Part shown: in pieces, positions 15,417-23,333 of the stretch
How positions within the stretch are numbered: the first letter of the stretch is position 1
Layout: every line of letters begins with the position of its first letter
Assembly (NCBI RefSeq): GCF_037976825.1
Contig: NZ_CP150269.1
Coordinates: forward strand, 889,001-953,000
DNA from: Paenibacillus sp. FSL K6-1330
Lineage (GTDB): Bacteria; Bacillota; Bacilli; Paenibacillales; Paenibacillaceae
Reading direction: 5' to 3'
DNA length: 64,000 nt
Notes under the pieces: generated by a model
Seen by the model: only the letters and a program-made list of their open reading frames with translations
The model's database searches: none
Told to the model about the DNA's origin: nothing
Translations under genes and position numbers: made by a program

Positions 15417-16559
15417 ATGGAAGTGCAACTTGCTAGTAAAACGATATCTGGACGCAAAAGGAGGATTCGCATCTTCTTTGGCTTATTTGTGTTGCTACTC
15501 GTTGCATTGACGTTGTTTAGCAATACTCTTAAGGCGTTAACGCTCCCTAAGGTTGCAGTTACAACACCGGAAAGAGGGGAGTTAAATCATACTTTTCAAG
15601 GTATGGGAATTGTGAAGTGGCGAGAGACCGCAGCTTTATCGGGCGCTGTCGGAGGCAAAGTTGAGAAGGTCCATGCCAAGGAAGGCAAAACGGTTAAGAA
15701 AGGAGCGATCCTGGTTGTTTACAACCAACGGACCCTCCAGCGTCAGATTGAGGATGAAGAGACGCAATTGAGCCAGTTCATGCTTACGCTAAAGGAGCAG
15801 CAAGATAGTTATAAGGAAGCTTCACTAAGCGACGATGAGAAAACAATCGTAAAAGCTAAAAACGATATGAAGAGGACTCAAATGGATATCGATGTCCAAA
15901 GACGGAAAGTTCATAGATTGCAGGAGGATTTGCAAGAAAACAGCACATTGATTGCACCTTTTGACGGGATCGTTACGAAGATTAATGCAGTGGAGGGGCT
16001 TGAGTCGAAAGGGGAAGAGTCCGATGTTATAATCGCCAATTCGAAACTCGGCTTTGAGTTTGAGTTTACTGCCCCAGCGACATTAATGGATAATCTGGAA
16101 AAAGGAGCAAAATTGAATGTTCGAATAGGTGGCAGTAATGCCAGACAAGTCGAGGGGAGCATTGAGGATATTAAAGATACCGAACAACCGCTTGGTGAAC
16201 CGGAAAACGGCGGAAACACACCTGCTTACACAACACCTATGAAGCAACTGGTGATTGCTATTGAGGATAAGGAGCTAAAGGGCGGAGAGCCGGCAGAGAC
16301 TCAGTTGATCAAAACGGTGAATGATTTGATCCTAGTATCGAATGAAGCTATCCACAAAGAAGGAGACCAATCGTACGTATTTGGTGTCGAGGAAAGAAAC
16401 GGACCGCTAGGTAACAGCTTTGTTGTTAAAAAAACCTATATTACGATCATGGATTCGAATGAAAACCAATCGGCAGTAGACGGTGTAATGGAGCATCAAC
16501 CGATCATTGTTGAGAGCAGTGCTCCGCTGCAAGAAGGCGATAAGATTCGATTGCACTAA
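15417..16559 (+). CDS. HlyD/RND-type membrane fusion (adaptor) protein
   Basis: A 380-residue protein with one N-terminal helix (about 21-40). Next comes a lipoyl-like half motif (GIVKWRETAALSGAVGGKVEKVHAKEGKTVKKGAILVVY), a coiled-coil hairpin of about 80 residues (RTLQRQIEDEETQLSQFMLT onward), the second half motif LIAPFDGIVTKINAVEGLESKGEE, and a beta-barrel region. Such adaptors in Gram-positives normally accompany a MacB-like or other exporter. Here the only membrane partners are import-type permeases. It begins 20 bases after the permease behind GGGGGGATATGA and is followed 25 bases later by the large secreted protein, so the three are one operon. Confidence 0.88.
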   Translation: MEVQLASKTISGRKRRIRIFFGLFVLLLVALTLFSNTLKALTLPKVAVTTPERGELNHTFQGMGIVKWRETAALSGAVGGKVEKVHAKEGKTVKKGAILVVYNQRTLQRQIEDEETQLSQFMLTLKEQQDSYKEASLSDDEKTIVKAKNDMKRTQMDIDVQRRKVHRLQEDLQENSTLIAPFDGIVTKINAVEGLESKGEESDVIIANSKLGFEFEFTAPATLMDNLEKGAKLNVRIGGSNARQVEGSIEDIKDTEQPLGEPENGGNTPAYTTPMKQLVIAIEDKELKGGEPAETQLIKTVNDLILVSNEAIHKEGDQSYVFGVEERNGPLGNSFVVKKTYITIMDSNENQSAVDGVMEHQPIIVESSAPLQEGDKIRLH

Positions 16560-16584
16560 ATTATTTTTATCAGGAGGTACATTG

Positions 16585-19506
16585 ATGTACAGGCCAAAAA
16601 AGATATGTATGACCATGATGCTCAGCGCTGCGGTGTTGAGTCAATTCGTTGCCATGGATACATATGGGGCATCTGCAGCTAATGCGTCCGGTTCCAAATC
16701 TGCTGCAGCTGCTTCTATGTTCACACTGGATAAACTCGGTTCGGTCACATTGAAGCAAAACGTCAGTGTGAAGCTGACGGGGATGGATATGATGACTGCG
16801 CCTGACGGCAATATTCTGGTATACACGCTTCATTACAGTAACCGTAGTAACAATAGAATAGATCTGATCGACTATTTCTCCAAAGTTTCCACGCCGAGTG
16901 GCGCCATTGTAAAAGGAAAAGCAGTTACGAGTGATGCTGGTAAAAGAACGCTGCATGCAAATAGCAGTCAATCCGTAACGTACTATGTGAATATTGGAAA
17001 ATCGTCACAGATAAACGGAATTAAGGTCTCCATGTTCGGATGGGATTTTAGCAGCCCCACTTATGATAAAAGACTGGGTGGTTTCACGATTCCTGCCCAT
17101 TATTCATCTGTAGTTCCTGTAGGCAAGAGCAAGCAGATTAAGATGAATAATTATTCCGTTACGGCCAAGGCAGATACCGCGCAGAGGTATAAAATCAATG
17201 GAAAAGTATATATAAAACTGGGGATGAAACTCTCGAATGGAGGAACCACGGTACTTAGCGATCCCGGATATAAAGCATATCTAAAATCGGCCGGCGGCTC
17301 GGTATTCGAGCTCTTGCCTGATTCAGCCAGCACCAGCTACAAGCTCCAGCCTCAGGAGAGCAGAATCATCTACTATTGGACAGAGGTTCCTTCCACGATG
17401 AAGACGAATGGCATGACATTGCAGCTCGCGCTAGAAGACAAAGAGTTGAACATAAATCTTCCGGTGCAATCGTTCAAACTTTCTGCGGCAGCTTCCGAGC
17501 CTGCTGTTGCTAAAGGCAAAAGCGCAAAGGTTATGATGAAACAGCTGCCCGTTACGGTCAAGGCGGAAAGTTTGCAACGAATGAAAGATAATGGAAAAGT
17601 GTATATGAAGGTCGGGGTTCATCTCGCAAACGGAGGAAAGAGGGTACTAAGCGATCCTGGATTTAAAGCACAACTGAAGTCAGTCGGCGGCTCGGTGATC
17701 GAACTTGTGCCTGAGGATGATACAGGAGGAAGCTTTAAGATCCAGCCAGGGCAGAAAAGAACGATATACTATCTGGCTGAGGTGCCTTCCAATCTGAAAA
17801 CGGACCATTTGACGATTCAATTCACCCAGGAAGACGAAGGTTTGAAAATGACGCTCCCGGTAAAAACCTTCAAGCTTCCTGCCGTTAGCGCTGACGTGCC
17901 TGCGGCTAATAATGCCGTCAAAAAAATATCCATTAATAACAGTACGATTGAAACGCAATTGAAGAGTGCTTCCGTATTTGCTGAGAATGATACCGGGAAA
18001 TGGAGCCTTCAATTCCGCGTTAAAAATCTCGGTCAAAAATCAGTGAAGCTGCCAGCTTACGAACTTTCCATCCGGACTGCGGAGGGTTACAGCATACCGG
18101 TAAATACGAAGGCGTTTGAGAATGTTACGTTGAAGCCGCTGGAGGAGAAACTTATTGATCTCGAGGCAGATGTACCCTTGCACATGAAACAGAATATGCT
18201 GCAGCTGCAATTAATGGAGCCTGCTATGGAAGGGAAGATCCGTTTCCCGACGGCCTTTTATAAAATTCCTTATGCTCAGGAAGAGAAGAGCCATCTGGGC
18301 TTGGAGAACATCATGGAGAACAGTCATGGAACATTCGGCGTAAAGCTAAGCTTGTATCAACGGCTGCCTTGGGGAGACGGCGATCAAATTGCCGCCCGGA
18401 TTAGTATTCGCAACACCAAAGACTCGACCGTACAGCTGCCTGAGCTAAAAGCCAAGGTTAAGGCCGATATGCGTGATTTGAGCAGTACGGCTCAAATCGT
18501 GGTGCCAACGGATCAAACGACCTTGGCGCCTAATGAAACCGTAGAGATGTATGTGCTTGCCAAGGTGCCATATTCCTATAATTTCAATCAATTACGAATG
18601 GAGCTGCAGGAAGTATCAGAAGAGAAGGTCACGAAATTTCTGTCGCTCAATACCAAAGCGCTCAACAATGTAATGAATCAGGTCGCTGCAGGCGAATCAT
18701 ACCGTATTTCTACTCCAGGCAAGAAAGCGGAAATCCGTGAACGCATGTCTACGGTTTACCAGGGAAGCAGCTCCAATTTGATGTATACGGAACTGGAGAT
18801 GACCAGTCAGGAAACACGTTACTCCAGGCAGGCACAGTTGGTGGCGTACTACAAGACACCGGACAACGAGTATTTTGAAGCTGAAATCAATCAATCGACC
18901 GACAAGACAAGTCCGAATGGGAAAAATCTGGTTACGGTTTGGAGCAAGCTTCCGCTGAATGTGAATACTTCAGAACTTGTGCTTTATATCGGCGAAGGTG
19001 TGGCCGACGGAAAACTGACAGCTTTAGGGGAAGAATCAACAGGATCGATTAATACCATGGGATTAGCCTTAAGGCCTAGAGCTATAGATCCGGGAGCGAG
19101 TTTAGGAAATGTGGAATTGTTCCCGTACAGACTGTCCGTAACGAGAGGGGAAGCTGAGCTTAGCAAAGGGAAGGATCGGCTTGATACTGTCATTCATTAT
19201 AACCTCTCCAGAGATGGCGATTACGAGACAGGCGAATATGAACACAAGCTCATCATGGAGATGATTGACCCGACCGGACAATCCACAGAGAAGGCGTTGA
19301 CACTCGGCACCGATTTGACCATCGGCAGCAATAAATCATACGCCATTACATTGAATAACAACTTCGGCAAAAATGTAAGCGGAGGGACTGTTCGCATCAA
19401 CCTGTATGATGAGTTCCAGGGGCGGAGAATGCTGCTTGGAAGTCAGTCGTATCCCATTATTTATGAAGAGACCCCAAGCGAAGGAACTGACAAGGCGAAC
19501 GATTAA
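16585..19506 (+). CDS. Large secreted protein with tandem beta-type repeats, unknown function
   Basis: A 973-residue protein with a signal peptide of about 34 residues (hydrophobic MTMMLSAAVLSQFVA, then an Ala/Ser-rich cleavage region). Most of the mature chain consists of units of roughly 115-135 residues. Two are close copies: about 183-300 and 315-432, both running from a KVYxKxGxxLxNGG motif through VLSDPGxKAxLKSxGGSV to IYYxxEVPSxxKT. More distant copies follow, each with a theme like LxPxExxxxxxxxxVPxxMK. No catalytic motif, sortase signal or SLH domain was seen. The ATG at 16585 follows CAGGAGGTACATTG. It may be an envelope or surface partner of the adaptor and transporter. Confidence 0.85.
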   Translation: MYRPKKICMTMMLSAAVLSQFVAMDTYGASAANASGSKSAAAASMFTLDKLGSVTLKQNVSVKLTGMDMMTAPDGNILVYTLHYSNRSNNRIDLIDYFSKVSTPSGAIVKGKAVTSDAGKRTLHANSSQSVTYYVNIGKSSQINGIKVSMFGWDFSSPTYDKRLGGFTIPAHYSSVVPVGKSKQIKMNNYSVTAKADTAQRYKINGKVYIKLGMKLSNGGTTVLSDPGYKAYLKSAGGSVFELLPDSASTSYKLQPQESRIIYYWTEVPSTMKTNGMTLQLALEDKELNINLPVQSFKLSAAASEPAVAKGKSAKVMMKQLPVTVKAESLQRMKDNGKVYMKVGVHLANGGKRVLSDPGFKAQLKSVGGSVIELVPEDDTGGSFKIQPGQKRTIYYLAEVPSNLKTDHLTIQFTQEDEGLKMTLPVKTFKLPAVSADVPAANNAVKKISINNSTIETQLKSASVFAENDTGKWSLQFRVKNLGQKSVKLPAYELSIRTAEGYSIPVNTKAFENVTLKPLEEKLIDLEADVPLHMKQNMLQLQLMEPAMEGKIRFPTAFYKIPYAQEEKSHLGLENIMENSHGTFGVKLSLYQRLPWGDGDQIAARISIRNTKDSTVQLPELKAKVKADMRDLSSTAQIVVPTDQTTLAPNETVEMYVLAKVPYSYNFNQLRMELQEVSEEKVTKFLSLNTKALNNVMNQVAAGESYRISTPGKKAEIRERMSTVYQGSSSNLMYTELEMTSQETRYSRQAQLVAYYKTPDNEYFEAEINQSTDKTSPNGKNLVTVWSKLPLNVNTSELVLYIGEGVADGKLTALGEESTGSINTMGLALRPRAIDPGASLGNVELFPYRLSVTRGEAELSKGKDRLDTVIHYNLSRDGDYETGEYEHKLIMEMIDPTGQSTEKALTLGTDLTIGSNKSYAITLNNNFGKNVSGGTVRINLYDEFQGRRMLLGSQSYPIIYEETPSEGTDKAND
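17131..17871 (+). repeat. Two tandem in-gene repeats of about 396 bases
   Basis: Codons from 17131 and from 17527 encode two aligned repeat units offset by 132 residues. Shared stretches include GKVY(I/M)K, LSDPG(Y/F)KA, LKS(A/V)GGSV and RxIYY. They indicate internal duplication of a domain in the secreted protein. Confidence 0.8.
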
Positions 19507-19536
19507 CGAATGAGCGTCACATATACCTGTTACAAC

Positions 19537-19568
19537 AACCCCGAAATAAAATTCGGGGTTATTTTTAT
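19537..19568 (+). terminator. Terminator after the secreted repeat protein
   Basis: AACCCCGAA and TTCGGGGTT pair perfectly around loop ATAAAA, followed by ATTTTTATT. The remaining gap to 19792 holds a small palindrome ATGATATCAT (19677-19686) of unknown role. Confidence 0.9.
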
Positions 19569-19791
19569 TAAAGAGGCAGCCAGTTCGTAATGTAAGAAAT
19601 GCAGCATGCCGCGAACCTTCGGAGGGCAAGTTATTGCATAAAATAGTAAAAGATATTCACGGGTTTCTTTCTAATTATGATATCATAGAAAGAGTTGTGA
19701 GTTGCTGGAGTAAGAAAGCGGAAGACAAAGGGTGTCAAATCGGTATGGCGCAAACTATCAACTCACATTGAAAATAAAGGAGATTACATAA

Positions 19792-21009
19792 ATGAAAAAC
19801 TGGAAAAAAATGCTCTTGTCCCTCGCGATTTCGGTTGGGCTGCTCGCTTCGGCAGTACCTGCCATGGCTGCCCCACAACAACAGCCGGCAGTAAAAGTGG
19901 ATAACCAAGTTGTTCAATATTCGCTTGGCACACCGATTATAGATAAGGGCACAACGCTTGTTCCGCTCAGAACAACGCTTCAGGCTCTGGACGTGAAACT
20001 GAAGGGTACAGCAGATGACACGATCCATGTCGTTGTGGATGGCAAAACCATTACCCTAAAAGGTAAGCTGAAACAAATCAATGGCGTAACCTATGCACCA
20101 ATTCGAGTTGTTGGGGACGCTGCCGGTTATAAGGTTAGCTGGGATGCGAAAACTCGCGCCGTTCTGCTGGTTTCCAAGGAAACAGAAACCGCACAAGCTG
20201 GCGGCCGCGGCTTCATGTGGGAAGTGGAGAGCAACGGGAATACAGTGTACCTTGTAGGTTCCATGCATATCGCGGATGATAGCTTCTACCCGTTACGTCC
20301 GGAATTTGAAGAAGCATTTGCCGAGGCCGACTATCTCGGTGTCGAAATTGATATCAGCAAAGCGGCTGATGAAGAGCAGCAGAAACTGATCATGGATCTG
20401 GGAATGTATCAGGATGGGACAACCTTGAAGGACCATGTATCCAGTGAGACCTATGCTAAGCTTGGCGGAATTCTGAAGCAAAGTGGCATGCAGCCGAATG
20501 CACTCGATGCATTCAAGCCTTGGGTTGCCGAAACCACGATCAGTAGTCTGAAATCCGTAAAAGCCGGGTACGAAGCATCAGCTGGGATCGACCTGTATTT
20601 CATCCAGAAGGCCATCGAACGCAAAGTTCCGATTCTGGAGCTGGAATCCTACGAATCCCAGCTGGGTATGTTTGATGGCTTCTCCAAGGAGCTGCAGGAG
20701 AAAAACCTCAATATCGCCCTCGATAACTTCGACGTACTGGACGAGAGTGTGAACCAGATGGCCGAAATGTGGAAAACAGGCAATGACGAGCAGCTGCTCG
20801 AGTTAACAAACAGCATGTCGGGTGACGAGGAATATAACAAAGCGATGCTGATCGACCGCAACATCGGCATGGCAGACAAAATCGACAGATATTTGAAAAA
20901 CGGCAAAAACGAAGAGTATTTCATTGTGGTAGGGTCAGCTCATTATCTGGGTGAGCATGGCATTGTGAAGCTGCTTAAGGATAAAGGCTATACGGTTGTT
21001 CGCAAGTAA
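19792..21009 (+). CDS. Secreted TraB/GumN-family protein with copper-amine-oxidase-like stalk domain
   Basis: A 405-residue protein. A signal peptide (about 1-26, ending AMA) is followed by a stalk domain (about 30-125: GTTLVPLRTTLQALDVKL and GVTYAPIRVVGDAAGYKVSWD) that often tethers Paenibacillus exoproteins to the cell surface. The TraB/GumN domain fills 135-405, with the GSMH motif in VYLVGSMHIADDSFYPL and the C-terminal VVGSAHYLGEHGIVKLL. The family relates to the Tiki metalloproteases, with paired GxxH motifs as putative metal ligands; the substrate here is unknown. ATG follows AAAGGAGATTACATA. It is flanked by terminators, so it is transcribed alone. Confidence 0.9.
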   Translation: MKNWKKMLLSLAISVGLLASAVPAMAAPQQQPAVKVDNQVVQYSLGTPIIDKGTTLVPLRTTLQALDVKLKGTADDTIHVVVDGKTITLKGKLKQINGVTYAPIRVVGDAAGYKVSWDAKTRAVLLVSKETETAQAGGRGFMWEVESNGNTVYLVGSMHIADDSFYPLRPEFEEAFAEADYLGVEIDISKAADEEQQKLIMDLGMYQDGTTLKDHVSSETYAKLGGILKQSGMQPNALDAFKPWVAETTISSLKSVKAGYEASAGIDLYFIQKAIERKVPILELESYESQLGMFDGFSKELQEKNLNIALDNFDVLDESVNQMAEMWKTGNDEQLLELTNSMSGDEEYNKAMLIDRNIGMADKIDRYLKNGKNEEYFIVVGSAHYLGEHGIVKLLKDKGYTVVRK

Positions 21010-21039
21010 AATAACTGCAGGGTGGTAGTCTTCGGGAAA

Positions 21040-21084
21040 CAAAAAACCTTCAATGATCGTCATTCGATCATTGAAGGTTTTTTG
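21040..21084 (+). terminator. Strong terminator after the TraB/GumN gene
   Basis: A perfect 20-bp inverted repeat beginning with CAAAAAACCTTCAATGATCG around loop TCATT. The A and T runs at the ends make it able to work in both directions. Confidence 0.93.
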
Positions 21085-21385
21085 TTGTTCTTGCAGGTAT
21101 ATCCGTGACAAATGATGAGTAGAGCAAAACTTGCTCCCTCTGTGTAAGTTGATCTTGGAAGGGGGGGCTATTACCTTCCAGCGTAGGTGTTTCCCCAACC
21201 AAAAATTTCATGATGTTTCAGAGTCTGGATATCGGCTACAAACCGTTCTGTATCAGTCTTTGGCAGACTTCCCGTCAAATGGTTTCAGCAGCGGCAATCA
21301 ATGCAGCGCTTTCATTTTTCCAAAAAAACAGTTGATAATTGAGAAATCATCCTCTATGATAATGTCATCAGACCGGATATGAAAA
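21085..21385. other. Intergenic stretch without a convincing gene
   Basis: About 300 bases precede the LacI-type operators. A plus-strand open frame (21131-21382) has no ribosome site or recognisable sequence. On the minus strand, two short frames (about 21278-21345 and 21171-21284) give protein-like text such as NESAALIAAAET and LPKTDTERFVADIQTLKHHE, joined only by a frameshift. It might be an old gene remnant, but I could not name it. Confidence 0.3.
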
Positions 21386-21472
21386 TTAAAGCACTTTAAC
21401 TTTTATACATACATCATCCTATGAAACCCTGAAAACAGGGGAAACTTTATATTGAAAGTTAAAGCGTTATAA
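21386..21472 (+). promoter_or_regulatory. Pair of LacI-type operators before the sugar transporter operon
   Basis: TTAAAGCACTTTAA (21386-21399) has perfect 6-base arms, and TTAAAGCGTTATAA (21459-21472) is a variant 73 bases downstream. Both have the A/T arms and GC centre of LacI-family sites but differ from a cre consensus at symmetric positions. They fit the LacI regulator at 24852, possibly with looping between the two. A clear -35/-10 pair could not be fixed; TATATT at 21448-21453 lies between the sites. Confidence 0.55.
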
Positions 21473-21504
21473 TTTTCAAAATAAAAAGAAAGGTTGGTGT
21501 TTCC

Positions 21505-22398
21505 GTGACCCATCGCGAAAGCCGACGGCAGACGTTATACATGTACCTCTTCATCGCTCCATGGCTTATCGGTTTCCTGGTGTTTGCCTTGTATCCGATT
21601 CTGTCATCCCTTTATTACAGTTTCACGGACTATGACATTATCCACCCACCGAAATATGTCGGCCTGGCGAACTACACCGAAATGTTTCAAGATGATCTGT
21701 TTTGGAAATCCGTTGTGGTAACGGTGCGGTATACGTTTATAAGCGTACCGATCCAACTGTTGCTGGCACTCGGGTTTGCGCTCCTGCTCAATACGAAAAT
21801 ACCGTTCCGTGGATTTTTCCGGACCGCCATGTATTTTCCGAGCATGGTATCCGGCGTGGCGATGTCACTGCTGTGGTACTGGATTTTCAATCCATCGATC
21901 GGTCTGTTCAACTACGTTCTGTCCTGGTTCGGCATCAGTGGCCCGTCCTGGCTTATGAGTCCGGATTATGCGCTTTACGCTCTGATGATTATGTCCTTCT
22001 GGACAGTAGGTTCAGGCATGATTCTGTTCCTCGCAGGACTCATGAGCGTGCCTGCAAGTCTCGTGGAAGCCGCCAAGCTTGACGGTGCGGGGCGCTTCCG
22101 GATTTTTCTGAATGTGACACTCCCCATGATATCACCGGTGCTGTTGTTCCAGCTGATTATGGGTGTCATTGACTCCTTCCAGGTATTTACGCAAGCGTAC
22201 GTCATGACCCAGGGCGGTCCTAACTACTCGACATGGTTCTATGTTTACAACCTGTACACCAGCGCCTTCAAAGAATACCGGGCTGGATACTCATCCGCTC
22301 TCGCGTGGGTTCTGCTGATCGTTGTCATGCTGTTTACGGCACTAATTATGAAATTCTCGAACCGTTATGTTCACTATGAAGGAGGCGGACGCAAATGA
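21505..22398 (+). CDS. Sugar ABC transporter permease (MalF/UgpA family)
   Basis: A 297-residue permease with six helices, opening with YLFIAPWLIGFLVFALYPILSSLYYSFTDYD, a classic UgpA-type N-terminus. The EAA loop is LVEAAKLDGAGRFRIFLNVTLPMISPV. The start is GTG at 21505 after AAAGAAAGGTTGG. It overlaps the next permease by four bases. It is part of a permease-permease-binding protein-LacI cluster with no ATPase, so a shared ATPase is expected. The likely substrate is an oligosaccharide; no glycosidase is present to define it. Confidence 0.92.
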   Translation: MTHRESRRQTLYMYLFIAPWLIGFLVFALYPILSSLYYSFTDYDIIHPPKYVGLANYTEMFQDDLFWKSVVVTVRYTFISVPIQLLLALGFALLLNTKIPFRGFFRTAMYFPSMVSGVAMSLLWYWIFNPSIGLFNYVLSWFGISGPSWLMSPDYALYALMIMSFWTVGSGMILFLAGLMSVPASLVEAAKLDGAGRFRIFLNVTLPMISPVLLFQLIMGVIDSFQVFTQAYVMTQGGPNYSTWFYVYNLYTSAFKEYRAGYSSALAWVLLIVVMLFTALIMKFSNRYVHYEGGGRK

Positions 22399-23279
22399 GA
22401 ACCATTCCGACAGCCAGTCCTTCGGCTTCACCTTCTACGAATAAACGCCGGCGCAAAATCGATGTCGTAAGCATTGCCAGCTTTATTGCCTTAGTGGTTA
22501 CTACCTTTCTCATGCTCCTGCCTTTGTTCTTCATGGTTTCGACCTCGCTGAAATCGAAGAAGGAACTCCTGAAGTTTCCTCCAACCTTTTTACCAGATTC
22601 CTGGGAGTGGAGCAACTACAAGGAAATTTTCGAAACGCTAAACTTCGGCCAAATGTACATGAACAGTCTCATTATCGGCACTTTGACCGTGGTCGGCACT
22701 CTGTTGTCGTCGGCGCTGGCAGCCTACGGCTTTGCCAGATACCGGGGCAAGGGCAGCAACCTGTGGTTCATGTTGATGCTCAGCACCATGATGCTTCCTT
22801 ATCCAGCGATTATGATCCCGCAGTTCATTCTTTTTTCCAAGCTGAACTGGATCGATACGTTCTTGCCGCTGATCGTACCTGCATTTTTCGGCTCGGCATA
22901 CAACATCTTTTTGCTGCGCCAGTTCTTCTCCACGCTGCCGGATGAGTTGTTTGACGCTGGACGCATGGACGGTTGCAGCGAGCTGCGGATGTGGTGGCGG
23001 ATTGCCTTGCCTCTGTCTGGTCCAGCACTTGCAACCGTTGCCATCTTTGCCTTCATTTACAGCTGGAACGACCTGCTGACACCCGTGCTCTACCTAAGCT
23101 CATCGGATAAATTTACGCTTCCGGTCGGTATGTCTTCCTTCACCTCGTCACGGTTTCGCATTCCGCCGTGGCATCTGCTCATGGTTGCCTCCGTGCTCGC
23201 CATGCTGCCGATTGTCACATTATTTGCGATAGCCCAGAAACGATTTGTTGAAGGAATTGTACTTACAGGCATCAAGTGA
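22395..23279 (+). CDS. Sugar ABC transporter permease (MalG/UgpE family)
   Basis: A 294-residue permease. A Ser/Thr-rich cytoplasmic start precedes six helices. The EAA loop reads LFDAGRMDGCSELRMWWRIALPLSGPA, with Asp-Ala in place of Glu-Ala-Ala, as often found in UgpE relatives. The start ATG overlaps the previous stop (ATGA), showing translational coupling. Together with the protein from 21505 it forms the membrane channel of the importer fed by the binding protein at 23334. Confidence 0.92.
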   Translation: MRTIPTASPSASPSTNKRRRKIDVVSIASFIALVVTTFLMLLPLFFMVSTSLKSKKELLKFPPTFLPDSWEWSNYKEIFETLNFGQMYMNSLIIGTLTVVGTLLSSALAAYGFARYRGKGSNLWFMLMLSTMMLPYPAIMIPQFILFSKLNWIDTFLPLIVPAFFGSAYNIFLLRQFFSTLPDELFDAGRMDGCSELRMWWRIALPLSGPALATVAIFAFIYSWNDLLTPVLYLSSSDKFTLPVGMSSFTSSRFRIPPWHLLMVASVLAMLPIVTLFAIAQKRFVEGIVLTGIK

Positions 23280-23333
23280 AGACCCTGCCGCAGCGGCGGC
23301 AAACAAACTTGAGTATATGGGGGACTGTAGTTC

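Noticed and set aside
21171..21345. Possible frameshifted gene remnant on the minus strand (LPKTDTERFVADIQTLKHHE)
   Set aside because: Only about 60 codons and two frames, and no family was recognised, so it is mentioned in the gap entry but not called a pseudogene.
21131..21382. 83-codon plus-strand frame in the gap before the LacI-type operators
   Set aside because: No ribosome site and no recognisable sequence. It overlaps minus-strand text that looks more protein-like but needs a frameshift.
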